A stretch of 64,000 bases of DNA, taken from Syntrophotalea carbinolica DSM 2380. GTDB taxonomy: Bacteria > Desulfobacterota > Desulfuromonadia > Desulfuromonadales > Syntrophotaleaceae. The stretch lies in contig NC_007498.2 of the NCBI RefSeq assembly GCF_000012885.1, positions 1,426,001-1,490,000 on the forward strand, in the 5' to 3' direction. How positions within the stretch are numbered: the stretch's first letter is position 1; every line of letters starts with the position of its first letter. This document shows, piece by piece, positions 22,869-30,699 of the stretch. A program made the translations under genes and the position numbers. Under the pieces are notes generated by a model. The model had not been told where the DNA came from. It saw only the letters and a list, made by a program, of their open reading frames with translations, and searched no databases.

Positions 22869-23576
22869 ATGAAACCGGAAAAAAACATCCATTTCAGTTT
22901 TAACTGTGCCATTGAGGGTTTTCTGTGGGCGGTGCGCACCCAGCGGCATATGCGCTATCATTGCATCATAGCGGTGGGGGTGGTTCTGGCGGGACTTATT
23001 TTCAAGGTTTCCGCGCTGGAATTCATTCTTCTGGTGTTCGGTGTGGTTCTGGTTCTGTTTGCCGAACTGATCAACACGGCCTGCGAGGCTTTGGTGGATC
23101 TGGTTTCACCGGATTTTCATCCCCTGGCGCGGCGGGTCAAGGACGTTGCGGCGGGTGCCGTACTGCTGGTAAGTGTCGGTGCAGCGATCATGGGCTACCT
23201 GATTCTTGCCGGGTACGTTTTCCGTTCGGCAGGTGACGGGAACGATTTTCTTCTAACCGGAGCGCCGCCGGGCGAACTGGCAATCCTCAGCCTTTTGACC
23301 GTCATCTTGCTGGTGGTCCTGCTTAAAGCCTGGGCGGGACGTGGCACCCCCTTGGAAGGTGGCATGCCCAGCGGCCACGCCGCGTTTGCTTTTTCGGTGG
23401 CGACTTCGGTGGCACTGGCTGCGGTCGGATCGGTGGTGACGCTGCTGGTTCTGGCGCTGGCGGTCATGATCGGTCACAGCCGTGTTTATATGGGCATTCA
23501 CAGCCTGCATGAGGTGCTGGCAGGCGCGCTGCTCGGTGCCGGGGTGACCTGGGCGCTGTTTCTGTGTTTCGGGTGA
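22869..23576 (+). CDS. Fused diacylglycerol/undecaprenol kinase and PAP2 phosphatase
   Basis: Residues about 1-118 form a DgkA-type integral membrane lipid kinase with the signature ELINTACEALVDLVSPDFHPLARRVKDVAAGAVLL. Residues about 130-235 form a PAP2 phosphatase with GMPSGHAAFAFS and SRVYMGIHSLHEVLAG; the usual final Asp of motif 3 is Glu here. About seven hydrophobic segments are visible. Known families suggest phosphorylation of undecaprenol or diacylglycerol by one half and dephosphorylation of a lipid (pyro)phosphate by the other. How the opposite activities are coordinated is unknown. It sits in the envelope-maintenance operon. Confidence 0.9.
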   Translation: MKPEKNIHFSFNCAIEGFLWAVRTQRHMRYHCIIAVGVVLAGLIFKVSALEFILLVFGVVLVLFAELINTACEALVDLVSPDFHPLARRVKDVAAGAVLLVSVGAAIMGYLILAGYVFRSAGDGNDFLLTGAPPGELAILSLLTVILLVVLLKAWAGRGTPLEGGMPSGHAAFAFSVATSVALAAVGSVVTLLVLALAVMIGHSRVYMGIHSLHEVLAGALLGAGVTWALFLCFG

Positions 23577-23626
23577 GCCTTCGGCATTCGGCGGGACGCC
23601 GTTAATTTTTCAGGTGGAGGTCGGCA

Positions 23627-24484
23627 TTGGACGACGACAGTTCGGGAAACAAAACCGTTTTCTGGCGCCGCTTCAGCGAAGCGTTGCTGCCCGGTCGGCG
23701 GCGCGTACGAAGCGAAGAGGAACTGCAGGCGGTGATCGATGCCTCCGAGGAGGAAGGCATCATCAACGAAGAAGAAGGCGAAATGCTGCACTCCATCTTC
23801 GAGTTCGGCGAAACCATCGTTCGCGAAATCATGGTGCCCCGGACCGATATGCTCTGTTGCAGTATCGATGACACGGTCGAGGCGGTGCTGCATGGCATTA
23901 TCGATTCGGGTCATTCCCGTATTCCCCTCTACAAGGGAACCACCGATCGGATCGTCGGTCTGGTCTATGCCAAGGACCTGTTGAAGCACTGGGGTAAACC
24001 GCTGGAGCAAATTGATCTGGGCAGCATTATGCGTGAGCCGTATTTTGTTCCCGAAACCAAGAAGATCGAGGAGCTGTTCAAAGAATTTCGCAGCCGCCGA
24101 ATGCATATGGCGATTGCCATCGACGAGTATGGCGGTACCTCCGGATTGATTACCATCGAAGATCTTATCGAAGAGATCGTCGGCGATATTCAGGATGAAT
24201 ACGATCTGGAAGAAGAGTGGCTGCAACCCCAGGAGGACGGTAGCCTGCTGGTCGATTGCCGGCTGAATATCGATGAGTTCGAGGATTATTTTGACGTCAC
24301 TCTGCCACGGGAGCGGTTCGATACGGTTGGCGGATGGCTGTTTCACCTGCTTGGCCGCGTACCCCTCAAAGGGGAGGAGCTGCGCAACCAGGGGCTCTTG
24401 ATGACCGTGGAAAAGTGCGATGACCGTAAAATTCATACGGTACGGGTCCGTCGGGATTCCTCCCCTGAAGAACCTGCCCCATGA
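23627..24484 (+). CDS. CBS-domain / CorC-HlyC family protein
   Basis: This is a 285-residue soluble protein of the CorC/TlyC type without the membrane DUF21 domain. The N-terminus is acidic and helical (INEEEGEMLHSIFEFGE), followed by REIMVPRTDM and two CBS motifs (about 75-190; HSRIPLYKGTTDRIVGLVYAKDLL and MHMAIAIDEYGGTSGLITIEDL). A CorC_HlyC C-terminal domain (about 205-275, TVGGWLFHLLGRVP) ends it. The start is TTG with GGAGG upstream. The family is linked to divalent cation handling. It overlaps lnt by 4 bases (ATGA), a pairing seen in many proteobacteria. Confidence 0.92.
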   Translation: MDDDSSGNKTVFWRRFSEALLPGRRRVRSEEELQAVIDASEEEGIINEEEGEMLHSIFEFGETIVREIMVPRTDMLCCSIDDTVEAVLHGIIDSGHSRIPLYKGTTDRIVGLVYAKDLLKHWGKPLEQIDLGSIMREPYFVPETKKIEELFKEFRSRRMHMAIAIDEYGGTSGLITIEDLIEEIVGDIQDEYDLEEEWLQPQEDGSLLVDCRLNIDEFEDYFDVTLPRERFDTVGGWLFHLLGRVPLKGEELRNQGLLMTVEKCDDRKIHTVRVRRDSSPEEPAP

Positions 24485-26001
24485 AGCTGCGCCTGCCGGA
24501 TACCGAGCTGCTTTGGGCTTTTCTCTCCGGGGTATTGCTGGCGCTATCGTTTCCGCGGCCCGATATCGCTGCCATGGCCTGGTTGGGCCTGGTGCCTTTG
24601 TTGTTGGTCTGCTCCAGGCGGCCGTTTGCCTGCGGGGTTGCCGCGGGCGTCGGTTTTTTCGGTCCGGTACTGTATTGGCTGAATATTGTCATGACCAGTT
24701 ACGGTCAGCTTCCTCCGGTTCTTTCGGGTGTGGCCTATCTTCTGCTGATCGGCTATCTGGCGTCGTTTTTCGGGGCTGCCATCTGGGCGGCCAAGCGTTT
24801 TGAGCAACGCCTGGGGCTTTCTCTGGCCCTGACCCTGCCGATATTATGGGTTGCTCTCGAGTTTTTGCGCTCCTTCCTGCTTACGGGGTTTCCCTGGGCA
24901 ACTCTGGGGTATTCCCAGCAGAGTCTTTTGCCCCTGATTCAGTCCGCCGATCTGTTCGGTCCCTACGGTCTGAGCTATCTGCTGATCCTGTCCAATGCCA
25001 CGCTGGCGCTGTTGATACAGTTTGTTTGCCGACGCGCATCGAGGCCTTTTCCCTATCTGGCGGTGACTCTTACTTTAGCACTGGCAGGCGGTTTCTACGT
25101 TTACGGTAATTATCGGCTGGCACATCATCCCGACCACCGTCAGGAAACGCTGGCAACCGTTCTGGCGCAGGGCAATATCGACCAATCCCTGAAGTGGAAT
25201 CCCGCATTTCAGTGGCGTACCATTGACATTTATAAACGGTTGTCCCTGCAGCATCAGGAGCAGTCCGCGGAACTGATTGTCTGGCCGGAAAGCGCCGTGC
25301 CGTTTTTCTACCAGCAGCCCGGTGTCCTTTCCGAACAGGTGCGACAGGTCGCCGCCGGCAGCAAGGCCTGGTTGTTGTTCGGTAGTCCGGCTTTTGAGGA
25401 TATCAACCGGCAGCGTCACTATCTCAACAGTGCTTTTCTGCTCTCTCCCGAGGGGGAGGACCTGGGACGCAGCGATAAGGTACATCTGGTGCCTTTTGGC
25501 GAATATGTGCCGCTGAAGACTTTTTTGCCTTTCATCGACAAACTTGTTGTAGGCATTGGAGATTTCAGCCCCGGCAGCGTCAGTCCGCTGCCGATGAACG
25601 GGCATAAAATCGGCGTGCTGGTCTGTTTCGAGGGGATTTTTCCCGAACTGGCACGCGATTATGTGCGCCGCGGCAGCGATCTGCTGGTGAATATTACCAA
25701 CGACGCCTGGTTCGGTCGTTCCTCCGCTCCTTATCAACATCTGGCCATGACCCGTTTCCGGGCTGTGGAAAACCGCATCTGGCTGGCGCGGGCGGCCAAT
25801 ACCGGCATTTCCGCATTGATAGCACCTTCCGGCCGGATTACCTCCCGGACCCCTTTATTTGAACGGACAGCCTTGAGCGGCATGGTCGGTCTGGGCGCCG
25901 CGCCCACGGTTTACAATCGACTCGGCGATGTCTTCCCGGCAGCTTGCGGATTTGTCAGTCTGGTGTGGTTGTTTCTGGCCTGGCGACGAGATAGAAAGTA
26001 A
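24481..26001 (+). CDS. lnt: Apolipoprotein N-acyltransferase
   Basis: The enzyme adds the third acyl chain to lipoproteins in the inner membrane. Its 506 residues comprise about six N-terminal membrane helices, a periplasmic nitrilase-like domain (about 220-470), and a final helix. The Glu-Lys-Cys triad is visible as WPESAVPFF, KVHLVPFGEYVPL and VCFEGIFPE. AWFGRSSAPYQHLAMTRFRAVENRIWLARAANTG is the conserved late block. It ends the operon that starts at phoH. The Lol system that sorts its products is encoded at 42.5-44.4 kb. Confidence 0.97.
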   Translation: MKLRLPDTELLWAFLSGVLLALSFPRPDIAAMAWLGLVPLLLVCSRRPFACGVAAGVGFFGPVLYWLNIVMTSYGQLPPVLSGVAYLLLIGYLASFFGAAIWAAKRFEQRLGLSLALTLPILWVALEFLRSFLLTGFPWATLGYSQQSLLPLIQSADLFGPYGLSYLLILSNATLALLIQFVCRRASRPFPYLAVTLTLALAGGFYVYGNYRLAHHPDHRQETLATVLAQGNIDQSLKWNPAFQWRTIDIYKRLSLQHQEQSAELIVWPESAVPFFYQQPGVLSEQVRQVAAGSKAWLLFGSPAFEDINRQRHYLNSAFLLSPEGEDLGRSDKVHLVPFGEYVPLKTFLPFIDKLVVGIGDFSPGSVSPLPMNGHKIGVLVCFEGIFPELARDYVRRGSDLLVNITNDAWFGRSSAPYQHLAMTRFRAVENRIWLARAANTGISALIAPSGRITSRTPLFERTALSGMVGLGAAPTVYNRLGDVFPAACGFVSLVWLFLAWRRDRK

Positions 26002-26048
26002 AAGGTTCGAGAGTATTATTCCAGTTACCAATCACTCCATCCTTCCGT

Positions 26049-26077
26049 TTGACAATCTCCCCATAACGGCGAAAATT
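26049..26077 (+). promoter_or_regulatory. Possible promoter before the Leu dehydrogenase
   Basis: A perfect TTGACA at 26049-26054 lies in the 237-base gap after lnt, but the matching -10 (AAAATT at 17-base spacing) is poor. The region is AT-rich just downstream. This is a tentative call. Confidence 0.25.
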
Positions 26078-26238
26078 AAAATAGAGTTGATTAAGGGCAG
26101 GTTCGACAGGGCCTGACCTGATATCGCTCATCCTGGAGTTCGGCCGGTTTCAACCTTCTTCAACGGGCTGGTCGGCTTCATGGTTGTAGGACACACCTTT
26201 CAGCTTGATCTTTTCGATCGAGGAAGGAGGTTAAGCCC

Positions 26239-27351
26239 ATGCTGGATGCCTTTTCCTATGCTGATGATCTGGGACCTACCAAAATTATCCACATTTACGA
26301 ACCGACAATCGGCCTGAAGGCAGTGCTGGTGGTTGATAATGTTTCTATCGGACCGGCCATCGGCGGTTTGCGCATGGCACCGGATGTCAGTACCGACGAG
26401 TGTTTCCGGCTGGCACGGGCCATGACGTTGAAAAACGCAGTATCGGGGCTAGCTCACGGTGGCGGCAAATCGGTTCTTTACGGTGATCCGAAGATGCCGC
26501 TTGCGGAAAAGGAACAACTGATCCGAGCTATGGCCTGTGCCCTGCGCCATTGCCACGATTATATTTTCGGTCCCGACATGGGCACCGACGAAACCTGTAT
26601 GGCCTGGGTCAAGGACGAGATCGACCGGGCCGTTGGTTTACCTGAAGCCATCGGCGGTATACCTCTGGATAAAATCGGTGCCACCGGTTGGGGAGTGCGC
26701 CATGCTGTGGAAATTGCCGCTCCTGCCGCAGGATTCTCTTTGTCCGGTGCAAGGGTTGTCGTTCAAGGGTTTGGCGCCGTGGGACAACATGCTGCGCGTT
26801 TCCTTGGCGAACTGGGTGCGGTGCTGGTTGGAGCGGCCGATTCCAAGGGGACCCTTTATCATCCGGAAGGGATCGACGTCGATGCATTGATGGCGCTAAA
26901 ACAAGCCGGCAAGAGTGTTGTCGATTATGCTGACGGCCAGAAACTCGACCGGGATGCGGTCATCGGCCTGGAATGCGAGGTCTGGATTCCGGCCGCCAGG
27001 CCCGATGTCGTCACGGAAGCCAATGTTGATCGTATGCGTACCCGGCTGGTCGCTCAGGGCGCCAACATCCCCTTGACCCCGGGGGCGGAAAAAATCCTGC
27101 ATGAACGCGGTGTTTTATGCCTGCCAGATTTTATCGCCAATGCCGGGGGAGTGATTTGCGGAGCCCTGGAGTATCACGGAGGCTGGAAGGGTCTGGTATT
27201 CGATGTGGTAGCGGAAAAAATTCGCAGCAACACCGAGGAAATGTTGCGCAGGGTAAAAACAGAAGGCCGTTTGCCACGCGATGTGGCCACCGATATGGCC
27301 CTGACGGTATTGCACAAAGCCATGGCGACCCGGCGCTGGACGATTTTTTGA
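26239..27351 (+). CDS. Glu/Leu/Phe/Val dehydrogenase, probably leucine dehydrogenase
   Basis: The family interconverts branched-chain or aromatic amino acids and 2-oxoacids with NAD and ammonia. GGAAGGAGG precedes the ATG; the product has 370 residues, a leucine/phenylalanine dehydrogenase length. The catalytic block shows GPAIGGLRM, LKNAVSGLAHGGGKSVL (both active-site Lys) and PDMGTDE. The NAD fold opens with VVQGFGAVGQHAARFL, and DFIANAGGVI is the conserved late motif. Substrate cannot be fixed by eye. The adjacent ferredoxin oxidoreductase and acyl-CoA ligase support a branched-chain 2-oxoacid route. Confidence 0.88.
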   Translation: MLDAFSYADDLGPTKIIHIYEPTIGLKAVLVVDNVSIGPAIGGLRMAPDVSTDECFRLARAMTLKNAVSGLAHGGGKSVLYGDPKMPLAEKEQLIRAMACALRHCHDYIFGPDMGTDETCMAWVKDEIDRAVGLPEAIGGIPLDKIGATGWGVRHAVEIAAPAAGFSLSGARVVVQGFGAVGQHAARFLGELGAVLVGAADSKGTLYHPEGIDVDALMALKQAGKSVVDYADGQKLDRDAVIGLECEVWIPAARPDVVTEANVDRMRTRLVAQGANIPLTPGAEKILHERGVLCLPDFIANAGGVICGALEYHGGWKGLVFDVVAEKIRSNTEEMLRRVKTEGRLPRDVATDMALTVLHKAMATRRWTIF

Positions 27352-27365
27352 GATAAAATACGGAA

Positions 27366-27507
27366 TTTACCGCAGAGTCCGCAGAGGACGCGGAGGAAAT
27401 CGATCATGGACAATACTGCGCGGTTCACGTTTAGAGGCCGTTGTCCCTTCTTAAATAAGTCTTTGCTCACAGCTTTTCTCTGCGCTCTCAGCGTACTCCG
27501 CGGTAAA
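27366..27507. repeat. MITE-like element with imperfect 17-bp terminal inverted repeats
   Basis: The left end TTTACCGCAGAGTCCGC matches the reverse complement of the right end (TTTACCGCGGAGTACGC) at 15 of 17 positions. CGCAGAG/CGCGGAG heptamers repeat inside the left end and their complements recur on the right. The 142-base unit has no convincing coding frame. Similar CGCAGAG-rich dispersed repeats are known from several proteobacterial genomes; only this copy is visible here. Confidence 0.6.
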
Positions 27508-27567
27508 AGGGGTTGATGGTTTAAAACGCACCTTTCGCGCAACGCAAAACCAGGGAAAGAGGCAGGC

Positions 27568-28500
27568 ATGTACCGAATTCGTTTTCATGGTCGTGGTGGC
27601 CAGGGGATCAAGACCGCCAGCCGCATCCTCGGCACGGCTCTGTTTATCGAGGGGTTCGAGGTGCAGGACGCGCCTCGTTATGGTGCCGAGCGGCGCGGCG
27701 CGCCGATATTCGCCTATGTGCGGGCCGATACAATCCCCATACAGGAGCGTGGGGTGATCCATCGGCCGGATCTGGTGGTCGTGGCGGATGAAACGCTGCT
27801 TGCGATTACTCCTGCACAGGTTCTGGAGGGGATCACCGCTGCGACTGTGGTGTTGATTTACTCCGGTCATCCGGAATCATGGTGGCGGGAGCAGTTTCCC
27901 CATGTCGGACGGATTATTGTTCTGTCGCCTATAGCAGAACATCCCGGTGGCATCCCCGCCGGGGCGTTTTGTGCCGGGGCAGCGGCAGCTTTGCTTGGTG
28001 AGGTGTCCGAGGAGGCCTTGACCCAGGCGGTGGAGGAAGAACTGGCGGCCCATGATCCCGAGCTGGTGTTGTCCAATAAACAGGCTGTCATGACAGCTTA
28101 TGCGGCGGTCGCAAATTATCACGGGCAGGTACAGTCCGGCCCGCCCCTGACGGTTAACGAGACGCAGCCTCCGGCATGGATCGATATGTCCAGGGATGCG
28201 GTCGATATTGCGGCGCCGGTTATTCATGCCGGCACCACCAGTTGTCTGGTCAAAACCGGACTGTGGCGTACCCGGCGGCCGGTCATTGATAAGGAAAAAT
28301 GTCGTCGCTGCCTGCAATGCTGCGCCTGGTGTCCGGAAGGGGGGATTCGGGTCGGAGAGGATGGCTTTCCGGTCATCGATTATGAACATTGCAAGGGCTG
28401 CCTGGTATGTGCTGCCCAGTGCCCCTTTAAGGCGATAAAGGTCATTCCCGAGTCGCAGGCCAAGGAGGAGCAGGATGCGCAAGCTGCTGACCGGAAATAA
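27568..28500 (+). CDS. 2-oxoacid:ferredoxin oxidoreductase, fused gamma and delta subunits
   Basis: Residues about 1-185 form the gamma domain (FHGRGGQGIKTASRIL, APRYGAERRGAP). A linker (PPAWIDMSRDAVDIAAPVI) leads to a bacterial ferredoxin-type delta domain at about 230-300. Two full CxxCxxCxxxCP motifs (CRRCLQCCAWCP, CKGCLVCAAQCP) predict two [4Fe-4S] clusters. The enzyme couples oxidative decarboxylation of a 2-oxoacid to acyl-CoA with ferredoxin reduction, or runs in reverse. The stop overlaps the alpha gene by 26 bases. The substrate is not readable; branched-chain 2-oxoacids are inferred from the neighbours. Confidence 0.9.
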   Translation: MYRIRFHGRGGQGIKTASRILGTALFIEGFEVQDAPRYGAERRGAPIFAYVRADTIPIQERGVIHRPDLVVVADETLLAITPAQVLEGITAATVVLIYSGHPESWWREQFPHVGRIIVLSPIAEHPGGIPAGAFCAGAAAALLGEVSEEALTQAVEEELAAHDPELVLSNKQAVMTAYAAVANYHGQVQSGPPLTVNETQPPAWIDMSRDAVDIAAPVIHAGTTSCLVKTGLWRTRRPVIDKEKCRRCLQCCAWCPEGGIRVGEDGFPVIDYEHCKGCLVCAAQCPFKAIKVIPESQAKEEQDAQAADRK

Positions 28501-29704
28501 AGCCGCGGCCTGGGGGGCACGGCTGGCCGAGGTCGATTATCTGCCGGTGTTTCCCATTACACCCCAGACCGAGATCATCGAAACCCTGGCTGAATGGGTC
28601 GATCGCGGGGAACTCGATGCCCGGCTCACGACCCTCGAATCGGAACATTCCATGGTGACCGCGGCAGGGGCGGCGGCGGCGACGGGGGTGAGGGTGTTCA
28701 CCGCCACCTCCAGTCAGGGGCTGCTGTATGCCATGGAAATGCTTTATAACGTGGCCGGATGGCGTGTGCCGCTGGTGCTGGTCAATGTTTCCCGGGGCCT
28801 GTCGGCGCCCATCACTCTGGAACCGGATCATAACGATGTGCTGGCGGCGCGCGACAGCGGTTTTCTGCAATTACACTGCGCTACCTGCCAGGAGGTACTC
28901 GATAGCGTGCTGCTCGCTTATCGCCTGGCCGAGGACAAACGGGTGCGGCTGCCGGTGCTGGTCAATCTGGACGGTTTTTATCTCTCCTTTACCCGCGAAC
29001 CGGTGATCCTTCCCTCGCGCGAACAGGTGCGGGCCTTTTTGCCGGCTTTCGATGCCGGCAGTAACAGATTTCGCGGCGGGGAGCCGGTCAGCCAGGCGGT
29101 GGCGGTGCTGGGCGGCGGTCCTTATTCCTATTTCCGTTATCAGACTCACCTGGCGGCGGTCGAAGCCGGGGAAGTTTTCGACGAACTCAGTGAGGCCTTC
29201 AGTAATCATTTCGATCGTGGTTTCAAGGCGATCGAGGATTATCGCTGCGAGGACGCCGAGATCCTGTTCGTCATGATCGGATCCTTTGCCACCAAGGCCC
29301 GCGAGGCCGTCGATCGCCTGCGCGATGCCGGTCAGAAAGTCGGACTGTTGCGGCCGCGACTGTTACGTCCGTTTCCAGCGCGGGAATTTGTCCGCTTGCT
29401 ATCGGGACGGGCGGGAGTGGCGGTTATCGATCAGAACCTCAGCACCGGGCTTGGAGGCATTCTCTACACCGAACTGGCGGCGGCGCTTTACCCTGTGCCA
29501 CGGCGTCCGATTTTAGCGAGTTTTATCGGCGGATTGGGCGGACGCGATATCACGGCGGGTGAATTTTATGCCATGGCCGAGCAGGTGCGCCAGGCCGTGG
29601 AAACAGGCCAGGCTCCGCCTCCGCGTTTGTTGTTTACCGATCAGGAAATGCAGACTGTTCGGGGATTGCAGCGCATTGCCGGATCAGAAGAGGGGGAATC
29701 ATGA
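28475..29704 (+). CDS. 2-oxoacid:ferredoxin oxidoreductase, alpha subunit
   Basis: The 409-residue alpha subunit carries the pyrimidine-binding domain I (VFPITPQTEIIETLAEWV, TLESEHSMVTAAGAAAATGVRVFTATSSQGL) and transketolase-C-like domain II (about 255-350). The ATG follows AAGGAGGAGC, a strong ribosome site inside the end of the gamma-delta gene. The SRGLSAPITLEPDHND segment is typical of the pyruvate/2-oxoisovalerate type. It overlaps the beta gene by 4 bases, so all three subunits are translationally coupled. Confidence 0.92.
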   Translation: MRKLLTGNKAAAWGARLAEVDYLPVFPITPQTEIIETLAEWVDRGELDARLTTLESEHSMVTAAGAAAATGVRVFTATSSQGLLYAMEMLYNVAGWRVPLVLVNVSRGLSAPITLEPDHNDVLAARDSGFLQLHCATCQEVLDSVLLAYRLAEDKRVRLPVLVNLDGFYLSFTREPVILPSREQVRAFLPAFDAGSNRFRGGEPVSQAVAVLGGGPYSYFRYQTHLAAVEAGEVFDELSEAFSNHFDRGFKAIEDYRCEDAEILFVMIGSFATKAREAVDRLRDAGQKVGLLRPRLLRPFPAREFVRLLSGRAGVAVIDQNLSTGLGGILYTELAAALYPVPRRPILASFIGGLGGRDITAGEFYAMAEQVRQAVETGQAPPPRLLFTDQEMQTVRGLQRIAGSEEGES

Positions 29705-30612
29705 GCGAGCAGGATTGTGCCGGAACCGGGAAAGCCACTCGGCAGGGACTGTTGGGTGCCGGTACTCCCATGTGCGCGGGGTGTGGCGGGTTGCAGGCCT
29801 TGCATCAGATTTACGATCTGGTGGGGGACAAGACCGTGTTTGTCAATGCTGCCGGCTGCATGACCCTGCTGTCTATCTATCCTTTTACGCCTTTTCCCGG
29901 CTCCTGGCTGTACACGGCCATGGCCTGCGCACCCGCCGGTGCCCAGGGGGTCAGGGATGCGCTCGATGTGCTGCTTGCCAAAGGGCGCATTCAACCGGAA
30001 CAGGATCAATTGCCGGTGGTGTTGACCGGAGACGGATCGGCTTACGGCATGGGGCTTTCCGCCACCTCGGCAGCCATCGATCGCGGACTTGATTTTCTCT
30101 ATATCTGTTACGATAACGAAGGCTATGGGAATACCGGACACCAGTATTCGGCGGCAACGCCGGCAGGAGCCCGCACGGCCACCAGCCGGGTCGACGGTTA
30201 CGCGGGGATTAAAAAGGACCTGTTCGCCATCTGGAGCGCCCACCGACCGGCCTACGTTGCCACCGCCATCGGTACCGAACCGGCCGATCTGGCGCGCAAG
30301 CTAAAAAAAGCCTTAAGCTTGAGCGGCCCGCGCCTGCTTCTGGTCCTGGCCCCTTGTCCCACGGGGTGGGGATTTGAACCCGCACGCATGGTGGAACTCG
30401 GCAAGTTGGCAGTAAAGACCGGTATCTGGCCTCTGAAGGAGTACAGCGACGGGCAGGTGCGGCATACCCAGGTCCCGGCACGGCGGAAACCGGTGACGGA
30501 CTATTTGCAGTTGCAGGGGCGTTTCCGACATCTGTTTGCTCCCGTGCGGGATACGGATAAACTGACCGCTCTGCAGCGGCAGGTGGATGATTACTGGGAG
30601 CATATCGACTAA
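29701..30612 (+). CDS. 2-oxoacid:ferredoxin oxidoreductase, beta subunit (TPP-binding)
   Basis: The 303-residue beta subunit binds thiamine diphosphate and one [4Fe-4S] cluster. The cluster ligands appear in MCAGCGG, AAGCMTLL and APCPTGWGF. The TPP motif starts with TGDGSAYGMG and ends with CYDNEGYGNTGHQYS. Its gene starts on the last bases of the alpha gene (ATGA). The catalytic set alpha, beta, gamma and delta is complete in this operon. Confidence 0.92.
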   Translation: MSEQDCAGTGKATRQGLLGAGTPMCAGCGGLQALHQIYDLVGDKTVFVNAAGCMTLLSIYPFTPFPGSWLYTAMACAPAGAQGVRDALDVLLAKGRIQPEQDQLPVVLTGDGSAYGMGLSATSAAIDRGLDFLYICYDNEGYGNTGHQYSAATPAGARTATSRVDGYAGIKKDLFAIWSAHRPAYVATAIGTEPADLARKLKKALSLSGPRLLLVLAPCPTGWGFEPARMVELGKLAVKTGIWPLKEYSDGQVRHTQVPARRKPVTDYLQLQGRFRHLFAPVRDTDKLTALQRQVDDYWEHID

Positions 30613-30649
30613 GCGGTTTTGGCAGATCGTACCATCGAAACGGATGATC

Positions 30650-30675
30650 TCCCGCCTTCAGTTAAGGGGGCGGGA
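30650..30675 (+). promoter_or_regulatory. Hairpin between the oxidoreductase operon and the acyl-CoA ligase
   Basis: TCCCGCC and GGCGGGA form a 7-bp GC-rich stem with a 12-base loop, ending 24 bases before the preferred ligase start. No T-run follows, so it is more likely a processing or attenuating structure than a terminator. Confidence 0.35.
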
Positions 30676-30699
30676 CCCTTCGGGATGGGGAGGTATGGC

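Noticed and set aside
30362-30380. tRNA T-arm-like string on the minus strand inside the beta-subunit gene
   Set aside because: No acceptor, D or anticodon stems can be drawn around it, and the plus strand encodes conserved protein sequence (GWGFEPARMVELG).
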